The position numbers and the translations under genes were made by a program. A stretch of DNA of 64,000 nt from NCBI RefSeq assembly GCF_003716875.1, contig NZ_CP033078.1, forward strand, positions 1,922,001-1,986,000, given 5' to 3'. Below are positions 33,915 through 44,332 of this stretch, piece after piece (position 1 is the first letter of the stretch; the number at the start of each line of letters is the position of its first letter). The notes below the pieces were generated by a model, which had not been told where the DNA came from, ran no database searches, and worked only from the letters and a program-made list of their open reading frames with translations. The DNA is from Vibrio zhugei (lineage in GTDB: Bacteria > Pseudomonadota > Gammaproteobacteria > Enterobacterales > Vibrionaceae).

Positions 33915-35798
33915 ATGTTACGTAAACGTAGCCAATTTCGAGATTATAAAGCTGAAGCGCGGTTGTTTCGCAACCGTGCTGTCGTCTCATTCTTAGGCAT
34001 TATCATCCTGATTGGCGTGTTGATAGGTAACCTATATAACATTCAGGTGAATGACTATCAGGATTACAAAACACGCTCCAACGATAACCGTATTAAAATC
34101 GTCCCCATATCACCCAACCGCGGCTTAATTTACGATCGCAATGGGCACTTGCTCGCGGAAAACCGCCCCGTTTATAGCCTCGAGATCATTCCAGAAAAAA
34201 TCAAAGATATGGATAAGACCATCGCGCGTCTACAACGTATCTTGCCGATCACTGATGACGATATACAGGATTTCAACAAAGAACGACGTCATACCCGCCG
34301 TTTTGAATCGGTGCCAATACTGTCTCAGTTGACCGAAAAACAAGTAGCGGTTTTCTCCGTCCACCAATACGAATTTCCTGGCGTACAAGTCACGGCGGCA
34401 CTGAAACGGTATTACCCTTATGGCTCAGTCCTTACCCATGTACTCGGCTATGTCTCTCGCATTAATGACCGAGACATTGCCCGTTTGTCTCGAGAAGGTA
34501 AACGCGCTAACTACAAAGCCACCCATGATATTGGCAAGCTGGGCGTAGAGCGGTATTACGAAGACATCCTACATGGCACGGCGGGTTACCAAGAAGTCGA
34601 AGTAAACAGCCGCGGCCGAGTCATTCGTACGTTAAAATATGTGCCCCCTACACCGGGCAAAGATATTGTGCTCAATCTCGATATCAACTTGCAATTGTAC
34701 GTCTCTAAATTGCTGGATGGGCGCCGAGGCTCAGCCATTGTATTGGATGCCAAAGATAACGGGGTACTGGCGATGGTATCAAGCCCGAGCTACGATCCCA
34801 ACGCCTTTGTGCACGGCATATCAAGCAAAGCATACAATCACTTACTCCATGATAAAGATCGTCCACTGGTCAATCGTTCGACCCTTGGGATTTACCCTCC
34901 GGGTTCAACGGTTAAACCCTTTATGGCGGTTTCCGCACTGACCGAAGGCGTCATTACACCGCAAACCACACGTAATGATCCAGGGTGGTGGCGTATTCCT
35001 AATTCCCACACACGTCCATTCCGCGATTGGCTGCGTTGGGGGCATGGTACCGTCAATGTCACAAAAGCATTGGAAGAATCAGTGGATACGTTCTTCTATC
35101 AAGTCGCTTATGATATGGGGATTGATCGCATTTCAACGTGGATGAAGAAATTTGGCTTTGGTGACTATACGGGCATTGATATCTACGAAGAAAGTAAAGC
35201 CAATATGCCAACACGTGAGTGGAAACAAGCCCGTTTCCATAAGCCTTGGTATCAGGGCGATACCATTCCTGTTGGCATCGGTCAGGGGTACTGGACCGCA
35301 ACACCATTGCAGCTTGCCAAGGCAACCTCCGTGTTAGTGCATCACGGTGAAGTGATTGCGCCGCATCTACTGCGATCCACGATCAATAATGGTAACGCAT
35401 TTTCAACCCGTAAAGATGCGGAAATCGTCACCTACCCACCGATCAAACATGTTCCTGAAAAATATTGGGACATTGCGATTAATGGTATGTATTTGGTCAA
35501 CAATGGTCGACGTGGTACCGCACGACGAGCGTTCCATGGCGCCCCTTACACCAGTGCAGGGAAATCAGGAACGGCTCAAGTCTTTGGTCTGGCGGAAGGT
35601 CAATCTTATAATGCCGATGAACTCGCCGAACACCTTCGTGATCACGCGTTATATACCTCATTTGCCCCGGTAAAAAATCCGAAAGCCATTGTCACAGTGG
35701 TGCTTGAAAACGCTGGCGGTGGTTCAAGCCACGGCGCGCCGGTGGCTCGTAAGATTTTTGACCGCTTACTCATTAAGAACAACAAAGGCGATAAGTAA
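33915..35798 (+). CDS. mrdA: Penicillin-binding protein 2 (elongation transpeptidase)
   Basis: PBP2 is the peptidoglycan transpeptidase of the Rod complex that maintains cell length. The protein is 627 aa. A single membrane anchor lies at about residues 21-41, a PBP dimerisation domain follows, then the transpeptidase. The active Ser is S331 in PPGSTVKPF, the SxN-type motif lies in the ESVDTFFYQ region, and KSGTAQ is the KTG box. The stop codon overlaps the rodA start (TAATG). Confidence 0.97.
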   Translation: MLRKRSQFRDYKAEARLFRNRAVVSFLGIIILIGVLIGNLYNIQVNDYQDYKTRSNDNRIKIVPISPNRGLIYDRNGHLLAENRPVYSLEIIPEKIKDMDKTIARLQRILPITDDDIQDFNKERRHTRRFESVPILSQLTEKQVAVFSVHQYEFPGVQVTAALKRYYPYGSVLTHVLGYVSRINDRDIARLSREGKRANYKATHDIGKLGVERYYEDILHGTAGYQEVEVNSRGRVIRTLKYVPPTPGKDIVLNLDINLQLYVSKLLDGRRGSAIVLDAKDNGVLAMVSSPSYDPNAFVHGISSKAYNHLLHDKDRPLVNRSTLGIYPPGSTVKPFMAVSALTEGVITPQTTRNDPGWWRIPNSHTRPFRDWLRWGHGTVNVTKALEESVDTFFYQVAYDMGIDRISTWMKKFGFGDYTGIDIYEESKANMPTREWKQARFHKPWYQGDTIPVGIGQGYWTATPLQLAKATSVLVHHGEVIAPHLLRSTINNGNAFSTRKDAEIVTYPPIKHVPEKYWDIAINGMYLVNNGRRGTARRAFHGAPYTSAGKSGTAQVFGLAEGQSYNADELAEHLRDHALYTSFAPVKNPKAIVTVVLENAGGGSSHGAPVARKIFDRLLIKNNKGDK

Positions 35799-36916
35799 TG
35801 AATATGGATCCCACGACTGAAAGTCGCTCTTTCTTCAATCGTATACACATTGATTTACCGCTGTTGCTGGCGGTGATTGTCTTAATGTTTTTTGGCTTGG
35901 TCATCATGTACAGTGCCAGTGGCCAAAACATGGCAATGATGGAACGCCAAGGGATGCGCATGGTGATGGCACTCGCCATCATGATTCTGACCGCACAAAT
36001 TCCCCCTCGCACTTACGAGCGCATGGCACCATTACTCTTCACCGTAGGGGTCATTCTCTTGGTGGGGGTGTTGCTGTTTGGGGAGATCTCTAAAGGGGCG
36101 CAACGCTGGCTCGACCTCGGCGTGGTTCGTTTTCAGCCTTCGGAACTATTGAAATTGGCGGTTCCTTTAATGGTGGCACGGTATATCGGTGCTCGCCAAT
36201 TGCCGCCAAATTGGCAAACCTTGTTTATTTCGTTGGCCATGGTGTTTGTGCCCACCATTTTGATCGCCAAGCAACCGGATTTGGGCACCTCGATCTTAAT
36301 CGCCGCCTCAGGCATCTTTGTGATTTTCCTTGCTGGCATCAGTTGGAAAATCATTATTGCTGCCGCAATGGCCGTTGGGGGGTTTATCCCAGTGCTGTGG
36401 TTTTTCTTGATGCACGAATACCAAAAAACCCGAGTGCGCACCTTATTCAATCCGGAATCGGATCCACTGGGGGCGGGCTATCATATTATCCAAAGTAAAA
36501 TCGCGATTGGCTCTGGCGGTTTACTGGGTAAAGGTTGGCTCCATGGCACTCAATCTCAATTGGAATTCCTACCTGAGCGTCATACTGACTTTATCTTCGC
36601 GGTGATCGCAGAAGAATGGGGGCTCATCGGCGTATTGGTATTACTTAGTGTCTATCTCTTCATTATTGCACGCGGCCTCATACTGGCAAATAACTCACAA
36701 ACCGCTTTTGGGCGCATGATGGCAGGCAGTATTGTGCTAAGCTTTTTTGTGTATGTGTTTGTCAATATCGGTATGGTGAGTGGAATTTTACCTGTTGTTG
36801 GCGTTCCGCTGCCGTTAATCAGTTATGGTGGTACATCTATGGTGACACTACTAGCAGGATTTGGGATTTTGATGTCCATTCACACACACAGAAAAGCATT
36901 TTCAAAGGCAAGCTAA
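35798..36916 (+). CDS. rodA: Rod-shape glycosyltransferase RodA (MrdB)
   Basis: RodA is the SEDS-family polymerase that makes glycan strands with PBP2. The protein is 372 aa with about ten membrane segments. Family motifs include [26 protein letters not shown] and the C-terminal [12 protein letters not shown]. It overlaps mrdA at its start and rlpA at its end, showing one tightly coupled unit. Confidence 0.97.
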   Translation: MNMDPTTESRSFFNRIHIDLPLLLAVIVLMFFGLVIMYSASGQNMAMMERQGMRMVMALAIMILTAQIPPRTYERMAPLLFTVGVILLVGVLLFGEISKGAQRWLDLGVVRFQPSELLKLAVPLMVARYIGARQLPPNWQTLFISLAMVFVPTILIAKQPDLGTSILIAASGIFVIFLAGISWKIIIAAAMAVGGFIPVLWFFLMHEYQKTRVRTLFNPESDPLGAGYHIIQSKIAIGSGGLLGKGWLHGTQSQLEFLPERHTDFIFAVIAEEWGLIGVLVLLSVYLFIIARGLILANNSQTAFGRMMAGSIVLSFFVYVFVNIGMVSGILPVVGVPLPLISYGGTSMVTLLAGFGILMSIHTHRKAFSKAS

Positions 36917-37704
36917 TGACAAAACGACTCTGGCCATTGGCATGCTTCGCACTAATTTTAGCTGGGTGTAGCTCTACTCCAGCAGGACGCTACTCGATGA
37001 GCAGTGATGTTGCTCCTAACGCGCCGATTTCGGTTGAGCATATCGAAGACGCCCATCCACAACGCGAAGCTTACAGCCTTGGTGGTAATAAAGACTATAC
37101 GCTCGATAATAAGCGATACCATATTATCAAAGATCCAAAGGGCTTTACCCAAACGGGGAAAGCGTCTTGGTATGGCTCTAAATTTCATGGTCACCGCACC
37201 TCAAATGGTGAAGTCTATGATATGTATTCCATGACGGCGGCTCATAAAACGCTGCCACTTCCCTCCTTTGTAAGAGTAACCAATACCGACAATGGTAAGA
37301 CGGCCATTGTACGGGTCAATGATAGAGGCCCGTTCCATACCGGCCGCATTATTGATTTAAGTTATGCGGCAGCCTTCAAATTAGGGGTACTTAAAACGGG
37401 CACAGCCAATGTGCGTTTAGACGTTATTACCCCCGGAACAAGCGAGCCTAAAAAGCCAGCAAAATATGCACAGAAATATTACATTCAGCTGTCATCTTCA
37501 AAAAATGAAAAAAATGCGCGAACTTTAGCGAAGAATATGAGTCAAAAATTATCAGTGCGCAGTTTTATCGATAGCACAACTGGAAGCTATCGCGTTTTTT
37601 TAGGTCCCTTTGTTGACTATACGCTGACTCAAGATACTCTTACCAGAGTAAAATCCTTGGGACATAAGACCGCATTCGTTAAAAATTACATCAATACGCA
37701 TTGA
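36916..37704 (+). CDS. rlpA: Septal ring lytic transglycosylase RlpA
   Basis: RlpA is an outer-membrane lipoprotein that cleaves or binds denuded glycan at division sites. The protein is 262 aa. The lipobox is LAGC with C18. The double-psi beta-barrel domain shows GKASWYGSKFHGHRTSNGE at about residues 78-96, with the RVNDRGPFHTGRIIDLS active region. A SPOR domain ends the protein (YYIQLSSSKNEKNA...YRVFLGPF). The start overlaps the rodA stop. Confidence 0.95.
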   Translation: MTKRLWPLACFALILAGCSSTPAGRYSMSSDVAPNAPISVEHIEDAHPQREAYSLGGNKDYTLDNKRYHIIKDPKGFTQTGKASWYGSKFHGHRTSNGEVYDMYSMTAAHKTLPLPSFVRVTNTDNGKTAIVRVNDRGPFHTGRIIDLSYAAAFKLGVLKTGTANVRLDVITPGTSEPKKPAKYAQKYYIQLSSSKNEKNARTLAKNMSQKLSVRSFIDSTTGSYRVFLGPFVDYTLTQDTLTRVKSLGHKTAFVKNYINTH

Positions 37705-37801
37705 TAGCTAATAACTGCCCCCGAAAGTCATCTCTGGGGGCTGTTTTAAATATCATTTCTGATAAGATAACGGACAATTAAGAAAATAAGTCATACTCAT
37801 C

Positions 37802-38977
37802 ATGAAAAAAGCCATTTTAAATACTGTTCTAGCGTCGACTGTTACGCTTTCAGCTAGTCTTTCAGGTAACGCATTTGCGTCTCCTGTTGTCGTTCCCGAT
37901 GCTCCTCAAGTTGCCGCTAAAGGTTATGTTTTAATGGATTTCCATTCTGGCAAAATTTTGGCGCAAAAAAACATGAACGAGAAGCTTCCTCCCGCCAGTT
38001 TAACCAAAATGATGACAAGTTACGTTATCGGTCAAGAAATCAAACGTGGCAACATCAGCCGCGATGACGATGTGGTGATTAGTCGTAATGCATGGGCGAA
38101 AAACTTCCCCGAATCATCAAAAATGTTCATTGAAGTGGGCACAACCGTGAAAGTTGGTCTGCTCAACAAAGGCATTATCATCGATTCGGGTAATGATGCA
38201 TGTGTTGCAATGGCAGAGCACATTGCTGGCTCAACGGATGCGTTCGTCGATTTAATGAATGCTTGGGCTAACACCCTCGGCATGAAAGACACTCACTATG
38301 CGAACGTGCATGGCTTGGATAACGATAACCTGTATACCACACCGCATGACCTTGCCATCCTAGCGCAAGCGATCATCCGCGATGTGCCAAACGAATACAA
38401 AATCTATTCAGAGAAGAAATTCACCTTTAACGGCATTACACAATACAACCGTAATGGGCTGTTGTGGGATAAAAGCATGAACGTGGATGGTATGAAAACC
38501 GGCCACACAAGCCATGCTGGCTATAACCTAGTGACCTCTGCGACAGAAGGTAAAATGCGCTTGATCAGCGTAGTAATGGGAACGAAAAGCGCTAACGCTC
38601 GCCAAGCTGAAAGTAAAAAACTTCTGGGCTATGGTTTCCGTTTCTTCGAAACAGTGGAACCGAACAAAAAAGGCGAAACGTTTGTTAAAGAACGCGTCTG
38701 GATGGGTGACAAAGATAAAGTCGCGCTGGGCGTTAATAAAGATACTTACGTGACATTGCCTCGTGGTAAATCCAAAGATCTTACGGCAAGCTTTGTATTA
38801 GACAAAAAACTGAAAGCGCCAATTCAAAAAGGCGATGTGGTCGGTAAACTGTACTACAAAGTCGACGGTAAGGATGTGGCGCAATACCCACTGATTGCCC
38901 TAGAAAATGTCAAAGAAGGTGGCCTATTTAGCCGTCTTTGGGACTACATTATTCTAATGTTCAATGGCTTATTTTAA
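37802..38977 (+). CDS. dacA: D-alanyl-D-alanine carboxypeptidase (PBP5/6 type)
   Basis: This periplasmic DD-carboxypeptidase trims pentapeptide stems. The protein is 391 aa with a signal peptide of about 26 residues (ending GNAFA). The catalytic motifs are SLTK (PPASLTKMMTSYVIG), SGN (IDSGNDACVAMAEH) and KTG (DGMKTGHTSHAGYNLV). The PBP5 C-terminal domain and an amphipathic membrane-anchoring tail end it. A 97-base gap after rlpA suggests its own promoter. A terminator follows. Confidence 0.96.
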   Translation: MKKAILNTVLASTVTLSASLSGNAFASPVVVPDAPQVAAKGYVLMDFHSGKILAQKNMNEKLPPASLTKMMTSYVIGQEIKRGNISRDDDVVISRNAWAKNFPESSKMFIEVGTTVKVGLLNKGIIIDSGNDACVAMAEHIAGSTDAFVDLMNAWANTLGMKDTHYANVHGLDNDNLYTTPHDLAILAQAIIRDVPNEYKIYSEKKFTFNGITQYNRNGLLWDKSMNVDGMKTGHTSHAGYNLVTSATEGKMRLISVVMGTKSANARQAESKKLLGYGFRFFETVEPNKKGETFVKERVWMGDKDKVALGVNKDTYVTLPRGKSKDLTASFVLDKKLKAPIQKGDVVGKLYYKVDGKDVAQYPLIALENVKEGGLFSRLWDYIILMFNGLF

Positions 38978-38996
38978 GCCCTTGTCATTGTGATAC

Positions 38997-39023
38997 AAAA
39001 AGCCGCCTTGTGCGGCTTTTTGT
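38997..39023 (+). terminator. Terminator of dacA
   Basis: AAAAAGCCGC/GCGGCTTTTT hairpin with a 4-base loop and trailing T-run. Confidence 0.87.
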
Positions 39024-39094
39024 TTACTTGAGATCCGCTATGAATGACTGTACTATTCTGGGCTGCTTAACTTTCTGTCACTTTGGAGCGCTTT

Positions 39095-39373
39095 ATGCTG
39101 ACCATTAATTCTGATGCCAAATTAAAAGACCTGTTGGAATTTCCCTGTTCCTTTACCTATAAAGTCATGGGCTATGCAAAGCCCGAGCTTCCGGATTTGG
39201 TTTTAGAAGTCATTCAACGTCACGCGCCTGGTAACTACAGTCCAAAAGTAAAGCCAAGTGCTAAAGGCAATTATCATGCGGTGTCTGTCACTATCAATGC
39301 CACATCAATTGAACAAGTTGAAACGCTATATAAAGAACTGGGTGACATAGAGATCGTCCGCATGGTTCTATAA
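39095..39373 (+). CDS. ybeD: YbeD/DUF493 family regulatory protein
   Basis: The protein is 92 aa, with an ACT-like ferredoxin fold in the E. coli homologue. Conserved runs are [35 protein letters not shown] and [18 protein letters not shown]. Its function is unknown; its position before lipB-lipA is conserved in enterics and vibrios. The ATG at 39095 is chosen for its GGAG ribosome site and match to E. coli; a TTG at 39083 is in frame but overlaps that site. Confidence 0.92.
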   Translation: MLTINSDAKLKDLLEFPCSFTYKVMGYAKPELPDLVLEVIQRHAPGNYSPKVKPSAKGNYHAVSVTINATSIEQVETLYKELGDIEIVRMVL

Positions 39374-39408
39374 CTTAAACTATTGTTTAAAGTTACACAC
39401 TTTTTTTT

Positions 39409-39430
39409 AAGCAGCGTAAAGCTGCTTTTT
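39409..39430 (+). terminator. Terminator after ybeD
   Basis: GCAGC/GCTGC stem with GTAAA loop (39411-39425) followed by five T. A second, imperfect hairpin lies just before it (39372-39394). Confidence 0.8.
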
Positions 39431-39554
39431 CATTATTTATCATATAGTTAAAAATTAAGTGTTTAATGTTTGTTAAAAAAATTCTCTATAAGCATAGTGA
39501 GTCGCGCTTATGAGGTTTATAATAACCGGCATTTTTACACCACTGGATAATAAA

Positions 39555-40208
39555 ATGAGTAGTAAGCTGATTGTTAGACAGTTAGGTAAACAGGATTATC
39601 AATCCGTTTGGCAAGCCATGCAGGATTTTACCAATCATCGTGACAGTGACACTCAAGATGAAGTCTGGCTCGTGGAACACTTTCCTGTGTTTACGCAAGG
39701 TCAAACAGGTAAGCCAGAACACCTGATTAATACCGGAGACATTCCTGTCGTCCAAAGTGATCGTGGTGGACAAGTCACTTATCATGGGCCGGGTCAATTG
39801 GTCGTCTACTTCCTCGTCAACCTACGTCGTAAGTCGATCAACGTTCGTCAATTGGTTTCTCATATCGAAAATATCGTGATCAATACCCTCTCTCAGTATG
39901 GTATTGATTCGTCTGCCAGACCTGATGCGCCCGGCGTGTATGTGGACAACAAGAAAATTTGCTCGCTTGGATTGCGTATTCGTCATGGGTGCTCTTTTCA
40001 TGGTCTTGCACTCAACATTGATATGGATCTATCCCCATTTTTACGAATCAATCCGTGCGGTTATGCCGGGTTAGAAATGATACAGTTAAGTGATATTATT
40101 CCGTCAACCACCTTGCATGACGTCGAACCTATCTTAATAAAAGAGCTCGTAAACCTATTGAAATACAATAAAGTCGAATTTAGTACAGAAGCCTATAATC
40201 ATGAGTAA
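39555..40208 (+). CDS. lipB: Octanoyl-[ACP]:protein N-octanoyltransferase LipB
   Basis: LipB moves octanoate from acyl carrier protein to lipoyl domains, the first step of endogenous lipoate synthesis. The protein is 217 aa from the ATG at 39555. The active-site motifs are [13 protein letters not shown], the Lys in [12 protein letters not shown] and the catalytic Cys in RINPCGYAG. The frame is open 15 codons upstream, but the chosen start aligns with the family and has a GGATAA site. The end overlaps lipA by eight bases. Confidence 0.95.
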   Translation: MSSKLIVRQLGKQDYQSVWQAMQDFTNHRDSDTQDEVWLVEHFPVFTQGQTGKPEHLINTGDIPVVQSDRGGQVTYHGPGQLVVYFLVNLRRKSINVRQLVSHIENIVINTLSQYGIDSSARPDAPGVYVDNKKICSLGLRIRHGCSFHGLALNIDMDLSPFLRINPCGYAGLEMIQLSDIIPSTTLHDVEPILIKELVNLLKYNKVEFSTEAYNHE

Positions 40209-41166
40209 ACCTATTCAAATGGAAAAAGGGGTCAAATACCGCGATGCGGATAAAATGGCTCTGATCCCAGTAAAAAACATGCCGAATGAAGACGTTGAAA
40301 TCTTGCGTAAACCCGAGTGGATGAAGATCAAATTGCCACGAGATACGCAACGTATTCGTGATATCAAAGACGCCATGCGCAAAAATGATCTGCATTCAGT
40401 GTGTGAAGAAGCTTCATGCCCTAACCTGTCAGAGTGTTTCACTCACGGTACAGCAACGTTCATGATTTTGGGTGCTATCTGTACTCGTCGTTGCCCTTTC
40501 TGCGATGTGGCTCATGGCCGACCATTAACACCTGATGCAGAAGAGCCTACCAAGCTGGCTAAAACCATCAAGGATATGAAGCTCAAATACGTTGTTATCA
40601 CCTCCGTCGATCGGGACGATTTACGCGATGGCGGTGCCCAACATTTCGCAGCCTGTAACCAAGCGATTCGTGAGCAAAACCCCAATATCCGCATTGAGAC
40701 CTTGGTTCCTGACTTCCGTGGTCGTATGGATACTGCACTAGAGTTATTAAAAGATAACCCACCCGATGTCTTTAACCATAACCTAGAAACTATTCCACGT
40801 TTGTATCGCAAGGCACGTCCAGGTGCGAACTACAAATGGTCACTCGAACTACTGCGCCGCTTTAAAGAGCAGCACCCAGATATCCCGACCAAGTCTGGAT
40901 TGATGATGGGTTTAGGTGAAACAAAAGAAGAAATGGTTGAAGTATTGAAAGATTTACGCAGCCATGGTGTCACCATGTTGACGTTAGGTCAGTATCTAGC
41001 GCCAAGCCGTCACCACTTACCTGTTGCCCGCTACGTGCCGCCCGCAGAGTTTGAAGAATTGAAAGAAATCGCCTTGGAGCTTGGCTTTACCCATGCCGCT
41101 TGTGGACCTTTCGTAAGATCTTCTTACCATGCGGATTTACAAGCACAAGGAATGGAAGTTAAATAA
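40201..41166 (+). CDS. lipA: Lipoyl synthase LipA
   Basis: LipA is a radical-SAM enzyme that inserts two sulfurs into octanoyl groups. The protein is 321 aa. The auxiliary-cluster motif has three Cys in [12 protein letters not shown], and the radical-SAM motif is CTRRCPFCD. The C-terminal FVRSSYHAD supplies the conserved serine ligand region. It overlaps lipB, so both are coupled. A strong terminator follows. Confidence 0.98.
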   Translation: MSKPIQMEKGVKYRDADKMALIPVKNMPNEDVEILRKPEWMKIKLPRDTQRIRDIKDAMRKNDLHSVCEEASCPNLSECFTHGTATFMILGAICTRRCPFCDVAHGRPLTPDAEEPTKLAKTIKDMKLKYVVITSVDRDDLRDGGAQHFAACNQAIREQNPNIRIETLVPDFRGRMDTALELLKDNPPDVFNHNLETIPRLYRKARPGANYKWSLELLRRFKEQHPDIPTKSGLMMGLGETKEEMVEVLKDLRSHGVTMLTLGQYLAPSRHHLPVARYVPPAEFEELKEIALELGFTHAACGPFVRSSYHADLQAQGMEVK

Positions 41167-41190
41167 TATAATAGCCATTTAATCATGAAT

Positions 41191-41223
41191 AAAAGCCGAT
41201 ATGCGTTACATATCGGCTTTTTT
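41191..41223 (+). terminator. Terminator of lipBA
   Basis: AGCCGATATG/CATATCGGCT hairpin (41194-41218) followed by six T. Confidence 0.88.
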
Positions 41224-41317
41224 CGTGATTAAGCGCTTGCTGTTATATCAGAAGTTTCTTACCCTGTTTGTTCATATTGACTACAATGATGATAAGCAAT
41301 TCAAAAAGGATGGTGTC

Positions 41318-41647
41318 ATGTATAAGCTTGGACTCGTAACCATGATGGCAGTGAGCGCACTGTTAACGGGTTGTGCATCGAATGAACAACGAGATAATTA
41401 TCAAGAAGCGTCTTTTGAACTGTGCAATACGGATGTCAAAATTTATTCGGTGAGTGATGACGGCCAAGTTCGTATTGTCTGCGCTGACCAATCAAAATTT
41501 TCGCTTGCCAGCGAAAGTACGCTAGAAACAATGCGAGACATCAACGTCAACTATTGCAGTGGCGAAGGCTTAGGACAGTTCAATGAGACCCGCAAATATT
41601 ACATGTTCAAATGTAAATCGGGAACGCTCATTAGCATTTCTAAATAA
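41318..41647 (+). CDS. Small hypothetical lipoprotein
   Basis: The protein is 109 aa and I do not recognise a family. The N-terminus is a lipoprotein signal, MYKLGLVTMMAVSALLTGC, with lipidated C19. The mature part is hydrophilic with four further Cys, so disulfides are possible. The frame is open from 41201 but that part covers the lipA terminator; the ATG at 41318 has an AAAGGA site seven bases upstream. The IS element is inserted 39 bases after its stop, cutting it off from the hairpin that probably ended its transcript. Confidence 0.7.
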   Translation: MYKLGLVTMMAVSALLTGCASNEQRDNYQEASFELCNTDVKIYSVSDDGQVRIVCADQSKFSLASESTLETMRDINVNYCSGEGLGQFNETRKYYMFKCKSGTLISISK

Positions 41648-41678
41648 CGTCTGTTCGCATCGTTGAACCTTGTTCCCA

Positions 41679-41686
41679 ATAAAAAA
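41679..41686 (+). repeat. Left target-site duplication of the ISL3 element
   Basis: ATAAAAAA directly before the left inverted repeat. It is repeated exactly at 42979-42986. Eight bases is the usual ISL3 duplication length. Confidence 0.9.
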
Positions 41687-41718
41687 GGTTCATCGCGGAT
41701 TAGTGGGAATTTAAAACA

Positions 41719-41780
41719 AAAACGGTAGAAAGTGATATGGTTTAGTCGCCAAACAAAAATCATACACAAACTACCGTTTT
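41719..41780 (+). promoter_or_regulatory. Dyad abutting the transposase start
   Basis: AAAACGGTAG (41719-41728) pairs with CTACCGTTTT (41771-41780), one base before the transposase ATG. No clear Shine-Dalgarno site is visible. In a read-through transcript this stem would bury the initiation region, as known for IS10 and IS50. That role is inferred here. Confidence 0.55.
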
Positions 41781-41781
41781 C

Positions 41782-42975
41782 ATGATGAATCATACTTTTC
41801 TATCCTCTTTTTGGGAAGGCTTTCATGTCGTAAAGTCTGCTCAAACGTCTTCTCTTATCACCATTACTCTCAAACCCAGCACAACCGCTCGGTGTTCATG
41901 TGGGCAATATGTTCAAGCCATACATGATTATCAGTGGCGAACGATTAAGGAAGCGATGATGCTCGGCGTACCTGTCGAACTATCCGTACAAACAAGGCGT
42001 ATCAAGTGCCCTGACTGTGGTATCAAAACCGAATCTATTTCTTGGCTTGAACCTTTTGCGCGCCTAACTAACCGCTTACGTAGTTATATTGAACAGTTGC
42101 TGCCTCTTCTTCCTATTAAGCATATTTCCCAGATGACGGGCGTTCATTGGCACACGATTAAGGAGATAGATAAGCGCCGACTAAAAAATGGGGTGCCAGA
42201 GGTCAACTGGGCCGAGCTGAAACAACTGGTCATGGATGAGTTTGCGCTCTTTAAGGGACATCGTTATGCCACCGTTATCGCGGATGCTAAGACGCATCAA
42301 GTGCTGTGGATAGGCGTTGGACGAAGTCGACAAGATATCCGTCCCTTCTTTGAGTTACTTGGTCAGTATTGCCAGAACATAGAGGCGGTTGCGATGGATA
42401 TGAATACGGCTTTCGACCTCGAAGTGCAGCAACATTGCCCCAACGCTCGCATTGTGTACGACTTATTTCATGTGGTCGCCAAATTTGGTCGGGAAGTGAT
42501 GGATAGAGTCAGAGTTGATCAAGCGAATCAACTCAAACAAGACAAGAAAGCACGCCAATGGATTAAGCGCTCTCGCTGGATTCTCCTTAAAAACAGAGGC
42601 AACTTAGACAGTAAGCAGGAGAGCTACCTAAGTGAGATACTGAGTATGAACAAGGACTTAATGGTGACGTATTTACTTGGCTCTCAGCTTAAAGAGTTAT
42701 GGCGATGCCAGTCAGAAAGCGAAGCGAGAGACTTATGGGACGTATGGTGGGGGCAAGTTCAAGAAAGCGGGATCAAGCCGCTTATGGACTTCGCAAGAAA
42801 GCTCAAACCTTATCTTCATGGCATCGTTGCTTCTGCATGCTATCCACTCAATACCTGTACGCTCGAGGGCATAAACAACAAGATAAAGTTAATCAAGCGA
42901 ATGGGTTACGGCTATCGAGATACTGATTACTTCTTTTTAAAGATAAAAGCGGCTTTCCCCGGAAAGCCGCGATGA
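41782..42975 (+). CDS. ISL3 family transposase
   Basis: The 397-aa DDE transposase moves the element. The N-terminal zinc-binding region has CSCGQ and CPDCG pairs, then a helix-turn-helix-like segment (HISQMTGVHWHTIKEID). The likely catalytic triad is D152 (MDEFALFKGH), D206 (AMDMNTAF) and E362 (TCTLEGINNKIK), as in the family. The C-terminal YRDTDYFFLKIKAAFPG is also typical. A second ATG follows immediately and either could be used. No frameshift or stop is seen, so it may be active. Confidence 0.95.
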   Translation: MMNHTFLSSFWEGFHVVKSAQTSSLITITLKPSTTARCSCGQYVQAIHDYQWRTIKEAMMLGVPVELSVQTRRIKCPDCGIKTESISWLEPFARLTNRLRSYIEQLLPLLPIKHISQMTGVHWHTIKEIDKRRLKNGVPEVNWAELKQLVMDEFALFKGHRYATVIADAKTHQVLWIGVGRSRQDIRPFFELLGQYCQNIEAVAMDMNTAFDLEVQQHCPNARIVYDLFHVVAKFGREVMDRVRVDQANQLKQDKKARQWIKRSRWILLKNRGNLDSKQESYLSEILSMNKDLMVTYLLGSQLKELWRCQSESEARDLWDVWWGQVQESGIKPLMDFARKLKPYLHGIVASACYPLNTCTLEGINNKIKLIKRMGYGYRDTDYFFLKIKAAFPGKPR

Positions 42976-42978
42976 ACC

Positions 42979-42986
42979 ATAAAAAA
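42979..42986 (+). repeat. Right target-site duplication of the ISL3 element
   Basis: ATAAAAAA directly after the right inverted repeat, identical to 41679-41686. It supplies the A-tract of the glyA terminator. Confidence 0.9.
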
Positions 42987-43009
42987 GCCTGCATCAATGC
43001 AGGCTTTTT
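42987..43009. terminator. Terminator of glyA, formerly shared
   Basis: GCCTGC/GCAGGC stem with ATCAAT loop (42987-43004), five T on the right and, on the minus strand, six T from the duplicated target site. Before the insertion it would also have ended the lipoprotein transcript. Confidence 0.87.
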
Positions 43010-43025
43010 CTTATGGTATCGCTGA

Positions 43026-44276
43026 TTAAGCGTAAACAGGTAGACGTTTACAAATGGCCAATACTTTTTGTTTTGTTGCTTCAATCACAGCAGAATCGTT
43101 GATGTTATCAAGCACATCACAAATCCAGTTTGCCAACTCTTTGGCATCGTCAGCAGTAAAGCCTCGACGAGTAATCGATGGAGTACCGATACGAATACCA
43201 GAAGTCACAAATGGGCTACGAGGGTCGTTTGGCACTGAGTTCTTATTCACCGTAATATTCGCTGCGCCTAACGCTGCATCCGCTTCTTTACCGGTGATGT
43301 CTTTATTAATTAGGTCAACCAAGAACAAATGGTTTTCTGTGCCATTGGATACGATGTTGTAACCACGCTCTTGAAATTGAGCGACCATGACTTTCGCATT
43401 TTTCACGACATTTTCTTGGTAGGCTTTGAATTCAGGTTCCATTGCTTCTTTGAACGCCACCGCTTTCGCAGCGATAACATGCATCAAAGGCCCACCCTGA
43501 CCACCAGGGAATACTGCTGAATTCAATTTCTTATAAATCTCTTCACCTGCATTCGAAAGAATTAAGCCACCACGAGGGCCAGCCAGTGTTTTATGTGTTG
43601 TGGTGGTAACCACATCGGCATAAGGTAATGGGCTTGGATAAACCCCTGCGGCCACCAAACCAGCCACATGAGCCATATCAACAAACAAGTACGCATTGAC
43701 TTTGTCTGCGATGTCACGCATGCGTTTCCAATCCACGACTTGTGAGTACGCAGAAAACCCGCCAATGATCATTTTTGGCTGATGTTTCTCGGCTAACGCT
43801 TCCATTTCATCGTAATCAATCTGACCTGACTCATCGATGCCATAAGGGACAATATTGTACTGCTTACCAGAAAAGTTAACCGGTGAGCCATGTGTTAGGT
43901 GACCGCCATGAGCCAAGCTCATGCCTAGTACAGTATCGCCTGTATTTAATAATGCCATATATACGGCACTGTTTGCTTGCGAGCCAGAGTGAGGCTGCAC
44001 ATTGGCGTAACCACAATCAAAGAGTTGGCATGCACGCTCAATGGCTAACACTTCCGCTTTATCAACAAACTCACAACCACCGTAATACCGTTTGCCTGGA
44101 TAGCCTTCCGCATATTTGTTGGTTAATTGAGAACCTTGTGCTTCCATCACGCGTGGACTGGTGTAGTTTTCTGAAGCAATAAGTTCAATATGCTCTTCTT
44201 GGCGAAGAGTTTCTTCTTCAATCGCAGCGTATAGCTCCGGATCATAATCAGCGATGTTCATATCACGTTTAAGCAT
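43026..44276 (-). CDS. glyA: Serine hydroxymethyltransferase
   Basis: GlyA converts serine and tetrahydrofolate to glycine and methylene-tetrahydrofolate, the main one-carbon source. The protein is 416 aa. The PLP Lys lies in [13 protein letters not shown]. Other family runs are [14 protein letters not shown] and [12 protein letters not shown]. An AGGAGAT ribosome site precedes the start. A perfect PurR-type operator lies upstream, in agreement with purine control of one-carbon metabolism in E. coli. Confidence 0.98.
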   Translation of the reverse strand: MLKRDMNIADYDPELYAAIEEETLRQEEHIELIASENYTSPRVMEAQGSQLTNKYAEGYPGKRYYGGCEFVDKAEVLAIERACQLFDCGYANVQPHSGSQANSAVYMALLNTGDTVLGMSLAHGGHLTHGSPVNFSGKQYNIVPYGIDESGQIDYDEMEALAEKHQPKMIIGGFSAYSQVVDWKRMRDIADKVNAYLFVDMAHVAGLVAAGVYPSPLPYADVVTTTTHKTLAGPRGGLILSNAGEEIYKKLNSAVFPGGQGGPLMHVIAAKAVAFKEAMEPEFKAYQENVVKNAKVMVAQFQERGYNIVSNGTENHLFLVDLINKDITGKEADAALGAANITVNKNSVPNDPRSPFVTSGIRIGTPSITRRGFTADDAKELANWICDVLDNINDSAVIEATKQKVLAICKRLPVYA

Positions 44277-44332
44277 CTGTATCTCCTGATTCAGATTAAC
44301 TGAAAGTTGATGTAAAGTCGGACAATGACGCT

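Larger units (their letters stand above)
41687..42978 (+). mobile_element. ISL3-family insertion sequence, complete (1292 bp)
   Basis: The ends are GGTTCATCGCGG (41687-41698) and its exact complement CCGCGATGAACC (42967-42978), with further partial match inward. An 8-bp direct repeat flanks them. One intact transposase fills the element and its stop codon lies inside the right repeat. The insertion is recent by these signs: perfect 12-bp ends, perfect duplication, open frame. The exact IS name cannot be given without a database. Confidence 0.95.

Noticed and set aside
41201..41317. Upstream extension of the small lipoprotein frame
   Set aside because: It covers the lipA terminator and would place a signal peptide 39 residues inside the protein. 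The ATG at 41318 has a proper ribosome site and begins the lipoprotein signal.
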